Assembly: GCA_963854835.1 (NCBI GenBank)
Contig: OY978528.1
Coordinates: 39,551,460 to 39,615,459, forward strand
DNA: 64,000 nucleotides
Direction of reading: 5' to 3'
From: Megamerina dolium
Lineage: Eukaryota; Arthropoda; Insecta; Diptera; Megamerinidae
Both the position numbers and the translations under genes were made by a program. The notes beneath the pieces were generated by a model. It had not been told where the DNA came from. It worked only from the letters and a program-made list of their open reading frames with translations, and made no database searches. Positions 11,545 to 23,609 of the stretch are shown here, piece by piece. Position 1 is the first letter of the stretch. Each line of letters opens with the position of its first letter.

Positions 11545-11562
11545 ATCCGGCTCGAAGGACCA
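11545..11562 (-). promoter_or_regulatory. Primer binding site, tRNA-Tyr type
   Basis: One base inside the 5' LTR the minus strand reads TGGTCCTTCGAGCCGGAT. This is complementary over 18 nt to the 3' end, with CCA, of an insect tRNA-Tyr (acceptor end CTCGAAGGA plus CCA), as I remember that tRNA. The leading TGG is the universal CCA complement. Confidence 0.85.
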
Positions 11563-11563
11563 A

Positions 11564-12008
11564 TGTTTCAGCGTAGAGCGAGTGAATGCCGGTGGGCTTG
11601 CTGCGATGTGGTACACTTGCCTGAATGTTGGGTTGGGGGTATGGCTGCATCTATTGATGTAGTCGTGGTAGTTGTTAATATTAAGAACACTGATATGTCA
11701 CTTTCTTTTTATTGTTCAACATGCATGTTGTTTAACACTTTATTAGAGTTATTTAAAGTTAAATATATATAAATCTAAACGGGAGGGGAAAATTCGCGCA
11801 CTGCTTTAGTACGGAGTTGATCAACAACAATAGCAAAGTAAAAAAAACAGAAAGTGAATAGCTAAAGTAAAAGAAAAGAGAGTATGGGAGTGAGAGAAAG
11901 ATAGAATGAGAACGAAAAATAGCGGGAGGAAAGAGACTTACACTAGGGTTGCTAACCCATGCAAACTTTTTACGGGCAGTGCGCGACACATGTCTTCTGG
12001 CGTAGACA
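11564..12008 (-). repeat. 5' LTR of the BEL/Pao element
   Basis: 445 bp, matching 6474-6918 except base 11763 (A here, G at 6673). It carries the promoter side of the element, as gag reads away from it on the minus strand. Confidence 0.93.
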
Positions 12009-12013
12009 GATTG
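12009..12013. repeat. Target site duplication (GATTG), right
   Basis: Exact match to 6469-6473. Confidence 0.92.
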
Positions 12014-12112
12014 CAAATGTTTATACGTTCATCAAAGCATATCTACTGGTAATAAAGAGGTGTCACTCCTCGAACTATTCAATTACCCTAGAATTTATTC
12101 CCGTGTGTACCT

Positions 12113-13250
12113 CCTCATCGTATAGACCTATCTGCCTCCTGCCTCTACTCTCTAAAGTATTCGAAAAGCTACTTGTTATGAATATAATTCCATTTATTAA
12201 TCTGAACCAACTGATTCCCCAATATCAGTTTGGATTTAGAAAACAGCACGGCACAATAGAACAAGTCCAACGCATTGTAACTCTGATAAAGAACACTTTT
12301 GAAGAAAAAAAGTATTGCTCAGCTGTCTTTCTTGATATTACTCAAGCTTTCGATAAAGTATGCACGATGGCCTTATTTACAAACTCAAACTATTACTGCC
12401 TGCAAATGTCTCCTCATTGCTTAGTAGCTATCTCACTAAAAGACAATTTCTCGTACATCACAAAGATTACACAACAAATCCATTGGATATTCACGCTGGC
12501 GATTCTTTCGAAATCTGGCTAGCAAAATGGCGTATAAAAGTCAATGTATCAAAGAGCGTACATGTAACCTTCACGCTAAGATTCAGATACATGTCCCCCA
12601 CTTAAAATTAATGGCCAATCAGTTCCACAATGTTCCTCAACAAAGTACTTGGGTATTCACCTCGACAGAAGGCTGACCTGGAAAAATCACATAGAGGCAA
12701 AGAAAACTCAGATCAAGTTTAAAATTAATCAGTTATGGTGGCTGATACACAAAAGATCAAAGTTGAATCTCGAATACAAAGTGCTATTATATAAAGCAAT
12801 CCTGAAGCCAATCTGGACTTATGGTATTCAGTTTTGGGGCACCGCATCTCCCTCAAATATCGCAAAATTGCAGCGAATACAATCCAAGTGTCTGCGAATT
12901 ATTGTAAACGCGCCTTGGTATATGAGGAACGTTAACATCCATCGAGATTTAAATGTACCCACAATTTCTGAGGAAGTTGCACTGTCCTGCAGAGGCTACA
13001 TTCAAAAATTACACAGTCATCCGAATCCCCTTGCTAGGCAATTGTTGAGGGCACGGTGCATCGTCGATTAAAAAGAAAAGACACACTGAATATGCTGTGA
13101 AATTGCTATACCTCGCGACTCAACAAATTGTGATGGAACGTAGGGAATATCACATAATTTTAGTTAGTTTGTAAGATTTGAATACTTATTGTTAGTTTCC
13201 AAGTAATTTAGAAAGATCCAATAAAAAAAGCTTGTTAGAAAAAAAAAAAT
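12113..13250 (+). pseudogene. Jockey-clade LINE fragment, truncated and internally deleted
   Basis: The sequence starts inside the reverse transcriptase (YRPICLLPLLSKVFEKLLV) and is colinear with the longer copy at 21251-23570. A single-base deletion near 12361 shifts frame after FDKV. A deletion of about 170 bp near 12500 joins the region after DIHAG to EIWLAKW and removes the catalytic FADD motif. Another frame break lies near 12585. The C-terminal part (12649-13071, GIHLDRRLTWKNH to NPLARQLL) is open. The 3' UTR runs to an A-rich tail ending about 13250. It cannot encode an active enzyme. It begins about 100 bp outside the BEL/Pao target duplication. Confidence 0.9.
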
Positions 13251-13254
13251 AAAA

Positions 13255-16200
13255 GGGTGTACCTCCGAATTGCGATCCAAAAGTGTGAAGGAAGTTGTCT
13301 GTCAAAAGGTTTCATAGGTTAAGTCCGTTTGATAGATGACAGTACACGACGATACTGTTGAGTCATCTGTCAAGTTAACGTCACCTGTCCTCGTAAATGT
13401 TATTTTTCGATCTACCCTTGCGATGTGTTGAGTACATCACTTATTTGATGGAGCAAAAGTTAATCGAAAAGCAATTTAAATTATCAACAACAAAAAAGTA
13501 CCAAATAATAAATAATAAAATATTTTAAAAAAAATTTGCATTGAAGATATGGAGTAAATCGACAATACACACTGATATGTTCTTTTCATTTTGCTCATAT
13601 TCAGTTTTCAATTTAAAAATTTCATTTACGTATATTGATATACATTAAAAATTCACAAACAAGAGAACTCGAGCCATAAGCCAGAGACCAACATTACGAT
13701 TTATATAAATGCTTCATAATGTAAACATAAAAGATGGAGGATTGGAAGGAATGGGTATTTGACTGTTGAAAATACCCTCAAGGCACTGACAGATGTCGAT
13801 TGTGGATATGATTACTCCCTCCCAAAAAAAAAGAGGACTAAAAGATATACTCGTATATAATATTGCTTACTTTATTACTTTGACGTGGTATTGGCGGTAT
13901 CACAGATGATATCGTGATGCTGTGGAGGATGTTGGCTAGGGTCGTATTATCGCTTTAGCATCGTATTCTGTGCACTCTCTTCATTTACGCACTCAGCAAA
14001 TGAGAAATTATTCAGGGTAATTCAAGAAAGTCAATTACAATTCGACACAGTATGAAGCATTAAATGATTCGAAATCATTTTAAACCAATCTAAAGTGTAG
14101 GCTATGCAATTTGGATTTTGAGAATATATATATGAAAATATATTTAATTCCATATTTAGTATTGGAACAATAATTGCCTGCATTTTAGCATATGATTTTT
14201 GTTTGCGGTTCAAGATTGCTACGACTCAGAGACTTGAACACATTTTCAAAGAGCATTGCTTTCATATGCTTTCAAATTTTAAGATCTTTTTGAAACACCG
14301 CTATTATGAGGAAAGTGTATTTGTGTTGTCATAACAAATAGATGCGTCCTTACCAGAGTTGCAAGTTGAAGAGGACGGACCGTGTGATTATTTTATGATT
14401 TCGCGCTCGCATTCGTTTTATGTACAATCCGTATACATACGCCACAATGAATGTTTTTACATATCTACAAGAAACATACAGACGATTTTACCATTTTACT
14501 ACCATCAGACTGGCTGAACATTTGTTCCTCATTAAAAATTAATTTACTTTTCATTTGCAGGTAATATACAAGCATACGCACACTACGCTCGTACATCCGA
14601 TACACATTGCAACTCCCAATGTTGGTGTGTGGCAACATAGTTCAGTTTTGAATACCCACACACACACACACCAAACAAAACTGCAGTTCACTTTCGAATT
14701 GACGACTTCTTGATGCTTGCGGCGGCGCGGCGCCTTAAAAGTGAACGTTGTACGTTGAAAGAAAGTAATAATAATTTATTCGTTTATATATTTTACGACA
14801 GTGTATATGTGTGCGTAAATGCGTCTGCAAGCGTAAAACTCCTTCTAAATTTGTAACCAATTTTATCCTTATTTTATGCTTCATCTTTGAATTTCAATAG
14901 AAGATGAAGCCAACAGCAAAAGCTGTTGGCTGTTGAAGAGAAAACAAGTAATTTTTTTTTATCGTTTCCTGTTGATGGCGCATTTTTGTTGCATTATTTT
15001 TCTTCTACATAAATGTTTATGTTGTTGTTATTAAGTATATGAGTCACAAGAAATTTCGGTACGCACCTTAACATCAAGAAAGTACGTAACTATTTTGGCA
15101 GAGTTTTAATTAATTTTCAATTTTGTGATTGCCAGGAAAGTGAGATAGAGAGAGAAAGAGGGAGATAACCTTTTTGCACACAATTATTTATTTATTGATT
15201 TATGGCTCTTTCAATTAAAGTAAACAAGAACAAATTTCCAACGTACAGTTTTGCCAAGAAATCCTTATACTGTATCTGTTTCTTAAGAGTTCAACATAAA
15301 ATCACAAATTTGTGTGAGATGCATACCAAGACAAGTTGGAGGCGTTTTTTGCAAAACTCAAAACTCAAAGTCTATAAGTCTCTTTGTCCAGAAGCCTTTC
15401 CATCTCCGATGAGAAGTTGCTTGAAAGCTTCACGCTAGAGTTTTATACCTCTTGCAAATATTGTCACGGTTGATTGACTTGTTAGTTACAGTGGAATTTC
15501 CACCAAATTTCGACTGTCTCACAAATGCCTTTATGACAGTAAAGTCCGCACAGCACGCCCTAAGAAAGGCGATAGCTAGATCCATCCCATCGAGTAAATA
15601 CAACGTAGTAGGTTCTTCTAAATAACTTTTGAACAGTCAGACAGATTTTTGAGTAAGTACTTTCCTATGCATCTGTTCCTTCTGATTGTCAAAATTCGGA
15701 AATGGGTTAGCAAATTTCCACAAATTCTATAATCAGTTCACCGATAGCCTGAAAAAATGGTGGAAAGCATGTTGGAATCCCTGTTAAAGAGTTCTAGGCA
15801 GTGGGTTTAAAGGTGAGAAAATAATACAAAGTGTCTGATCCATGATCGAGAGAAACCAATGCAGCAAAAAATTCGCTTTACAATTCTTTACGGATTTTGG
15901 TTGGGTTCAAACGATCTAAAAATTTTCACGAATACCGAATATCCGTCCATGCGGGATTGCGTCATTTCACAAAAGATTTCGAAGTTGTTTCAAAGATCCC
16001 AGATAGTATGGTTTCCATGGAAGACGCTGGCTCAACCCGAAATCTTCAACTGACAACAAAAATTTAGCTCTTTTGACTACAAATGTTGAAAAAAATCAAA
16101 GAACTTTTAAAATCTAAAGAAGTTATAAAACTTAGACGATCTGTAAACCGAAGAGCTCAGAAAGTACAAGTTCAAATATTGAAACTAGAAAACAAAGTGT

Positions 16201-17480
16201 TGATGCTCTCATGGAACAAGAAGGCTGACCACCTGGTAGCTACATATTATATAGTATACAGAAAGCCTATTCAACCATTTCTTTAAACCAAAAAGTAGAG
16301 GAATTGTTTCGCTAACGCTTACACCATGTTAATATTAATATGGGCCAGTCCACAATTATTCAAATAAATCAAAAATGGTTTTCGCTTTTAGATTAAATTC
16401 GCATATTAGTTGTTATTAATATCGACAAATCAAGGGCTTTGTTATGGGTAAGTTGGAAAAACCTGGGAACAAGCATTATTAAAGTTCATAGGAGATCAGT
16501 ATACTAATGGTTTCAATGGCTGAGTGAAATCAGGATATAGAAAATAATATATACAGGTGGGATACGTTCGATTCGTGGTATTTTCTTTTCTCGGAAAAAT
16601 GTCAGACTTATTTTTGGTTTTTTATTTTTATTCTCTTTTGTGAAATAATGTGCAACATTTGAAACGGGTGGCATGTTCTTTTCTAAACATGTAGCACTTT
16701 AAAATGGCACGTGGACAACATTTTATGCCGTCAAAAAAACAATAGAGCAACATTTGCCCTCTGTGTATTAGTTGATATCTAGAAAATATTTTTTTTTGCT
16801 GTGTCGTATAACATAAAAATGATATCAAATACCTCAATTCCTTGTGTTCTTATTTCAGTAAATAAATTTTTAAGTGAATTGATTAATACATCATCGATAT
16901 CCGTATATGAAGCAATATTAATTTGTTCTTTTCTCACCTTAAAAAGCCAGCCTTTTGTCAGTGTTGTGGCCAACATTGGAAAACTGTTGCATCTAAAATT
17001 TTTTTTTTTTGAGAAAAGAAATCGCAATTAGTTTCGCGCGTGAAACTAATATGAAAAGAGCCCTCGAATCATTATTTTTATCCTAGATTATGTTTCTTTG
17101 ATTATTATATTAATCATTTTCAATTAAATACGTACTTGATGCATTCATTCGAGTGTCATTTTATTATACAATATTTAAAAAAAATAACAATAAACAATAC
17201 AATTTAACTTACAATTGGTTGTACTTGAATGTATTGTACACACAAGTACAATACTCGTGTGGTATATATTTAAATATGCAAATATGGTCAGCCATTCTAG
17301 ATTATACTGCGTCGACTATTTGTATGCCTACCGATTGAAACGAAAACTAGACGACGTATACAAATTAAAGCATTCAAACAGCCACTGACCCGCAGAGTAA
17401 CTTGGCTTAGAATGTAAAAGTGCATACAAACAATATGGTAAGCACTGAGTGCACTCGTCTATCCACTAAGTGGAATTAAT
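13255..17480. other. Intergenic DNA, nothing supported
   Basis: AT-rich. A (CA)n microsatellite lies at about 14656-14672 and a short GC-rich island (GGCGGCGCGGCGCC) at about 14719-14732. Open frames near 15202, 15859 and 16083 lack domain signatures and I do not call them. Confidence 0.4.
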
Positions 17481-17482
17481 GA

Positions 17483-17748
17483 ATGTACATATCGCTCATT
17501 TGCTGCAAGACCGGCATAAGTCAAAAAAATCGATTTTCCATAAAACGCGTTAGAAGTTTTCAACTGACTCCAACCGTACACGGAAAACACGGAAAAAATT
17601 CTCTTCTCAAGCGGAGCATATAAGAGGTATTCATATGAATTTTTCACTCAACATGAAGTATGATATAACGAACAATTCTGCAGCATTAACTCAAAAATCA
17701 CGTTTTTTGATTTATGCCGGTCTTGCAGCAAATGAGCGATATGCATGT
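17483..17748. repeat. Inverted-repeat (MITE-like or fold-back) element
   Basis: Bases 17487-17518 and 17713-17744 are exact reverse complements over 32 bp (core CGCTCATTTGCTGCAAGACC). Weaker complementarity extends a few bases on both sides, including a shared TCAAAAAA. The arms enclose about 195 bp without a coding signal. No convincing target duplication was found, so the superfamily is unknown. Confidence 0.8.
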
Positions 17749-17754
17749 TCTATG

Positions 17755-20700
17755 TATGTGGACACATACATACCTATACTCATATAGTACGGGATGCAAA
17801 TGCTTGTGGTACTGCTCTAGACGTTGACTGCCATTCTGCCATTCATTGCCGCATCAATGTGTTACTTACTCGTAGAGTGTGGGTTATTTGTTGTTGTTAT
17901 GTACTAGTACGAGTATGTACTCGTATATAATAGTAAGCACATGTGTCTATACTATTGTAACTATATGTATTGTTGATGCTGGCTTTTAGGCTGCGATGAG
18001 GACATTATGACGTTGTCGGGTGATGGTATGTACTTATACGTAGTGAAAATCATCACAGTATCGTCATGATACTTGTAATATTGAAAGCCCGAATCAAAGT
18101 CTAAGTATTGCTGAGTGTTTAGTATTGTATATAAATGTATACATGGGTATACCATAGAATTCTCTGTGCGAATCATTAGGATCTTTGTTTTTGTTTGTTA
18201 TTTGTTTGTGCTAAATCAAATCTTTAAGCTATTCTATTGTACAATTAGAAATATACATTTAATGCCGTGATCAATTTTCTATTGCTCTTAACGTTGCTGT
18301 CGAGCTAATCAAGTTCATAAATGATAAACAACACGATTTAACCAGATGGTAAATTTCTAATGAACATTTTTGTGGAATAAGTTCCTAGAGACTGTGGCTG
18401 GAATTTGATAGACTTAACAATATCAATAACGACATACATCTCGTATAGTTGATGGTAAAGGTCTCATTCGCGGAAAAGTACTCAGGCCATATTACCATAG
18501 ATATTACCATAGATAACTACAGGCTTGAGGAAAGGCTTCTCCATTGCCTATTTAGTAACTTTTCACATGTTTGCAATCCTTAATCCTTTGCATGACATCC
18601 AAGTTCGACGTCATTTTTGGTTCCAAGCAAGACAAATAATTTTACTACTTCAAAAGAATAGCTGTCACCATGACGTGTAGTTCAGCACGCTGGGACATTT
18701 TGTTTATTAAGACTGGGCAATTTCTGGACTCTTTCCAATTCAGAAATTATGTGTAAGTAGCCTCGATTTGCATTTTTTATTGATTGATTGAAATTTTCAA
18801 TTAGATTCTATAATCCGATAAATATGCTTATCCAGCCTCAGCAATGGGTATACATTATGGTATGGCCAATTCAGGTGTAATAAATGTATATTTTTGGGAG
18901 CCTTAGTGCCTAAGTGCATTTTTTCTTTAATCGAAAACACAATAAAAAATCCAAACTATGATTTGAAAACTGATTTAATAAATTTGTGGGATCTCTGTAG
19001 GTTTTATGACTCTTTGCTGGTGAATATTGGGAGTTTTTTGTAGGTCTTGTAGGTCTTGATCTTGGAGTCTTCATAAAGTCATATACATATAAGCTGTTGC
19101 AAGAGCTAAATCTGACATGGCAACTTTACTAGTCAATTGATAAATTATTGTTCAACTTTAAAATTCTAATCGTTTGCGCATCGAAACCAATCAGAAAACA
19201 GTGGAACAGTAAGTTGCATATTTATTTTATATTTTCGTAAATATTTTGATGTGACATTTAAGCCGTCATGATTATGAATCAAGCATCATAATCTATTGGC
19301 ATGAGATTATGTCATAGTTTCTTTAGGCAAAGTACTCGTATTAAATGAGACACTACCTTAAATTTAATTTTTGAGTAGGGCACTTGTTGAAAATAGAATA
19401 TATTTAAATATGCAGAAATGCAATAATGATGTGATATTATTTATATATATGTACGTATATATACTTGCATACATTATGATTATGATAAATTTCAAAGAAT
19501 GCAAAGAAAACTGCTTAAAACTTCATTTCTTGCGTTCGTTCACTCATTACGTACGTTCGTTTATAATTAAAATATAAAAGTTTAGTTTAAATGCTTGATG
19601 GAAAATTGCAATTAACTTCATACACTAAAACGGAAAGGATATACCGTCGAAACGAACGACACAAAATGTGGAGCAATATACACAGCATATAGAATAAACG
19701 CGAATCGAATACAACTCTTGACTTTATGCATCGTTATTTTGTCGGCAAACTGCCAGAATGATGACTTGATATATTCGTGTTTATGTAAAATAGCAATATG
19801 TATATACAGTTACCCGTACAATAGTACAAGTCACAAGCGTACGATATGGTAGCGTTATGTAGTTGCTGCTTCGGGTAAATTAAGTTAGTTGGAATTATTA
19901 TAAATTCCAAAATATTTATTCAGTACATTTGCAATGCTAATTGCAATTTCTTTGTTTTGTGGTGCTGGTGTATACTTATGTATATGTTTCTGTAGTGTCT
20001 GTGTGTGTGTGTGTGTGTGTTTGTAGTGTGTCATTTTTAATTTATGAGTAAAGATGCGTAAGAAACAAAAGTGTGGGTGGTTGGTTAGTAAAGGCAAATT
20101 GTATAGTGAATAAATGAAGATGTTAACGAATGCCAAGTGATGGCAAACATTCTATGTGTGGATGTATGCATGTATGTACTGAGTTTCAAGTCATCAGGTG
20201 TATGAGTGAGTGCATACATCACATACCTACTTAAATTGTAAATGCATAGCAAGAATATTCATTGTTCTATGTATTTAATAAATTCACTTTTCATTTTTGG
20301 TTGAAATTTTCCACAAAATATTCTGAGCGAATTTATATAGTTTATGGTTAGGTAGTAGCTCGACATGAATTACGATCAACTGACACTGTTTTTTAAAATA
20401 TTCGATGGTTGATAGACACATTTTAAAATATGTGTATGCAATAATCAGTTCTCGAAACATCTCTGCCATGACGATTGATGTCTTCTTTTAATGTCTAAAA
20501 TCGTTCATGTCCATTATATTGTTTTTTACGGCATTTTTACTATCTGAAAATACAATACAACCAATCTGTGTGTCGAAATGTAAAGAATCATCCACCGGCA
20601 TGTGCCCTTTTTTGTATGTTGTACGAAGATTTTGGTTAAACAAGTGTTTGTGTCATACATCCAGTAGAAATGGCTATTCCATCAGCATTTAAAGTCACGC

Positions 20701-21245
20701 TTGAAAAATGTCAATAAATATAAATATAAACAAGATATCGTATCGTCAAATGTTGCAGGATCCCTAGAATACACATCGACTTCTTACAACTCTGTAGGTA
20801 GATAGATACAGGTGGCTAACGGGAGCGTATTCATTTAGCTAAAAAAAAAAACCCAGTGGGATACCGTACAATCTCGGTCTCTACCTTAGTGACTCAAACG
20901 CAAAGCCACTTCGGTCTGGTTCGTCCGTCATGCAATTGCCTAGAACGCCACCATCACCCGGCTAAATACAATATTAAAGCAAAATCGTTTGTACTTGTAT
21001 TATAAACATATTCCGAACGATGCCTGAATCCCGCATGATAAGTCCCATCCTTATCATATTTTCTGAGTACACGCACAATGTTTATGATAGCACTATAAGC
21101 AAATTTAAACGGTTTTCTTTTGAAGTTACTGAACTAATTATTTATTGAAGCTCCATTTAGGCTTAACATACAGTCGGTATTAGTTTGAATTTATACAGAC
21201 TTTCTAAACCACGTGCTTAGGGAGTCAACATTCAAAAATTTATTG
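17755..21245. other. Intergenic AT-rich DNA
   Basis: Nothing supported except a (GT)10 microsatellite at about 20001-20020. Confidence 0.4.
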
Positions 21246-21250
21246 ATAAA

Positions 21251-23570
21251 ATTTTTTTTTTTTTTTTTTTTGTTTTTAGCTTATTTTTTTTTATTGAATC
21301 TTTCTTATACAAGAAACTAACAATAAGTATTAAAATCTTACAAACTAAATAAAACTATGTGATATCCCCTACGTTCCATCACAATTTGGTGAGTCGCGAG
21401 ATGTAGCAATTTTACAGCATATTCAGTGTGTCTTTTCTTTTTAATCGACGATGCCCCTTGCTCAGCAACAATTGCCTAGCAAGGGGATTCGGATGATTGT
21501 GTAATTTTTGAATGTAGCTTCTGCAGGACATTGCAACTTCCTCAGAAATTGTGGATACATTTAAATCTCGATGGATGTTAACGTTCCTCATATACCAAGG
21601 CGCATTTACAATAATTCGCAGACACTTGGATTGTATTCGCTGCAATTTTTCGATATTAGAGGGAGATGCGGTGCCCCAAAACTGAATACCATAAGTCCAG
21701 ATTGGTTTCAGGATTGCTTTATATAATAGCACTTTGTATTCAAGATTCAACTTTGATCTTTTGTGTAACAGCCACCATAACTGATTCATTTTAAGCTTGA
21801 TCTGAGTTTTCTTTGCCTCTATGTGATTTTTCCATGTCAGCCTTCTGTCGAGGTGAATACCCAAGTACTTTGTTGAGGAACATTGTGGAACTGATTGGCC
21901 ATTAATTTTAAGTGGGGGACATGTATCTAGCCTTAGCGTGAAGGTTACATGTACGCTCTTTGATTCATTGACTTTTATACGCCATTTTGCTAGCCAGATT
22001 TCGAGAGAATCGACATGAGTCTGCAGGAGTTTAGTAGCTTCTATGGGGTTAGAGCGAGAGCACAATATTGCCGTATCATCAGCAAAGGTCGATATGAATG
22101 TATAGTTATTGTTGGGCATATCTGAAGTGTATAAGAGATACAGTAAGGGACCCAAAACGCTTCCTTGAGGAACGCCAGCGTGAATATCCAATGGATTTGT
22201 TGTGTAATCCTTGTGATGTACGAGAAATTGTCTTTTCGTGAGGTAGCTACTAAGCAATGAGGAGACATTTGCAGGCAGTAATAGTTTGAGTTTGTAAATA
22301 AGGCCATCGTGCCATACTTTATCGAAAGCTTGAGTGATATCAAGAAAGACAGCTGAGCAATACTTTTTTTCTTCAAAAGTGTTCCTTATCAGAGTTACAA
22401 TGCGGTGGACTTGTTCTATTGTGCCGTGCTGTTTTCTAAATCCAAACTGATGTTGAGGAATCAGTTGGTTGAGATTAATAAATGGAGTTATATTCATGAC
22501 AAGTAGCTTTTCGAATACTTTAGAAAGTAGAGGCAGGAGGCTGATAGGTCTGTACGATGCAACTTTTGTAGGGTCTTTTCCTGGTTTTGCTATCATAATA
22601 ATTTTTGAAGTTTTCCAGCATTTGGGATAGTGTTTAATACGAAGGATAGCATTGAAAATGTGCATCAGATGAATTACTGAAGCCGGAGGTAGCTCTTTTA
22701 TCATTTTACCGGTAATTTTATCTGGACCAGGTGATTTTTTTGGGTTTAAATCTTTATAAATTGCTTTGAATATGTCGTTTTTTTTAATTTTGAGCGTTAT
22801 TGAGCAAGGTTGAGAAGTTAATATTGGTAATGAGGACTGTGAAGAGGGTGGATTGGGTGTAAACACACTTTTTAGGTGGTTTGCAAAAGCCAAACCCTTC
22901 TCACAGTTGCTTCTAGCCCAATTACCGTCACTCAAACGGATGGGGGAATCAGTGAGAATTGGCCGATTTGATTTTTTTGCTGATTTCCACAAAGAGTAGT
23001 CTGACGCTTCACCAGGTGTTAATTTCGCTATGTGCTCTTCTAACTCTTTGTTGTTTTTATTTTTTAAGGCTTGCTTTAACTTTCGAGTGCAGTGCTGTAG
23101 CTGTGTTTTCAGATTCGGTGATCTGAATTCTTGCCATTGTCTTCGGAGTCTTCTTTTCTGTCTTACTAGCAATTCAATATCGGCTGGTGTGTATGGGCTA
23201 TAGTTTGATTGCTTGCATACCTTTGTGCAGGTGGCTGAGCTGAGAGCTAATGAGAGCAGCTGGTTGAATTTTTCGAGTGCTGAGTCTACATCGTGTCCAT
23301 TTCTTAATACAGTACTCAGAGGAAGATGGGAATTTATATATTTCTTGAATTTTAACCAGTCTATTTTCTTTCTAACGCAATTGCTTTGGGGGCTTGGTGA
23401 TTTTATAGATATTACCGTGGGTGAGTGGTCAGATGATAGATCATAATTACACTCTGTGGAGATATTTTCCATCTGCAAACCTTTGGCGACTCCAAAGTCT
23501 ATGAGATCGGGTATTTTCCTCTTGTCCGTCGGCCAATATGTCGGTTGACCATTTGATAAACTTAAACAAA
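21251..23570 (-). mobile_element. Jockey-clade LINE, 5'-truncated, long intact frame
   Basis: Minus-strand non-LTR retrotransposon copy. It ends in a long A tail (plus-strand T run, about 21251-21272) after a 3' UTR of about 140 bp. The 5' end is truncated inside the endonuclease, at about 23560-23570. Two shorter copies of the same family occur at 12113-13250 and 50500-51715, and their shared 3' UTR confirms the family boundary. Confidence 0.92.
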
Positions 23571-23607
23571 AAACATATAAATCAAAATAAAGATTTGTGG
23601 GCACCAA
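21412..23607 (-). CDS. Jockey ORF2 remnant: endonuclease end plus reverse transcriptase
   Basis: 731-codon frame with no internal stop. The first roughly 18 residues are probably flanking sequence read through. NGQPTYWPTD and IPDLIDF followed by SDHSPT (about residue 61) are the end of the apurinic-type endonuclease. The linker contains WKSAKKSNRPI. The reverse transcriptase follows: KSPGPDKI, YRPISLLPLLSKVFEKLL (about 350), GFRKQHGT, AVFLDITQAFDKVWH, GVPQGSVLGPLLYLL, and the catalytic FADDTA near residue 507. A thumb and C-terminal tail end at RLKRKDTLNML. RNase H is absent, as usual for jockey. The missing endonuclease N-terminus makes it dead on arrival, but the intact frame points to a young copy. 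It is not a host gene. Confidence 0.92.
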   Translation of the reverse strand: MVPTNLYFDLYVFCLSLSNGQPTYWPTDKRKIPDLIDFGVAKGLQMENISTECNYDLSSDHSPTVISIKSPSPQSNCVRKKIDWLKFKKYINSHLPLSTVLRNGHDVDSALEKFNQLLSLALSSATCTKVCKQSNYSPYTPADIELLVRQKRRLRRQWQEFRSPNLKTQLQHCTRKLKQALKNKNNKELEEHIAKLTPGEASDYSLWKSAKKSNRPILTDSPIRLSDGNWARSNCEKGLAFANHLKSVFTPNPPSSQSSLPILTSQPCSITLKIKKNDIFKAIYKDLNPKKSPGPDKITGKMIKELPPASVIHLMHIFNAILRIKHYPKCWKTSKIIMIAKPGKDPTKVASYRPISLLPLLSKVFEKLLVMNITPFINLNQLIPQHQFGFRKQHGTIEQVHRIVTLIRNTFEEKKYCSAVFLDITQAFDKVWHDGLIYKLKLLLPANVSSLLSSYLTKRQFLVHHKDYTTNPLDIHAGVPQGSVLGPLLYLLYTSDMPNNNYTFISTFADDTAILCSRSNPIEATKLLQTHVDSLEIWLAKWRIKVNESKSVHVTFTLRLDTCPPLKINGQSVPQCSSTKYLGIHLDRRLTWKNHIEAKKTQIKLKMNQLWWLLHKRSKLNLEYKVLLYKAILKPIWTYGIQFWGTASPSNIEKLQRIQSKCLRIIVNAPWYMRNVNIHRDLNVSTISEEVAMSCRSYIQKLHNHPNPLARQLLLSKGHRRLKRKDTLNML

Positions 23608-23609
23608 AG

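Larger units (their letters stand above)
6474..12008 (-). mobile_element. BEL/Pao LTR retrotransposon, Gag-only, recent insertion
   Basis: This 5,535-bp element runs on the minus strand. It has two 445-bp LTRs (5' LTR 11564-12008, 3' LTR 6474-6918) beginning TG and ending CA on either strand, flanked by the duplication GATTG. A primer binding site abuts the 5' LTR and a purine-rich tract abuts the 3' LTR. The LTRs differ at one position that I can see (6673 versus 11763), so insertion is recent. Only one long open frame is present, a Gag-type protein at 10021-7796. No protease, reverse transcriptase, RNase H or integrase is visible, and the total length is short for a complete BEL/Pao element. 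I infer a non-autonomous element mobilised in trans by an unseen relative. Confidence 0.93.

Noticed and set aside
14700..14760. GC-rich island as a promoter
   Set aside because: A short GGCGGCGCGGCGCC run near a (CA)n repeat is suggestive, but no gene start or core promoter motif could be tied to it.
15202..16286. Three plus-strand frames of 64-78 codons
   Set aside because: No domain, splice or codon-use support; composition matches the AT-rich background.
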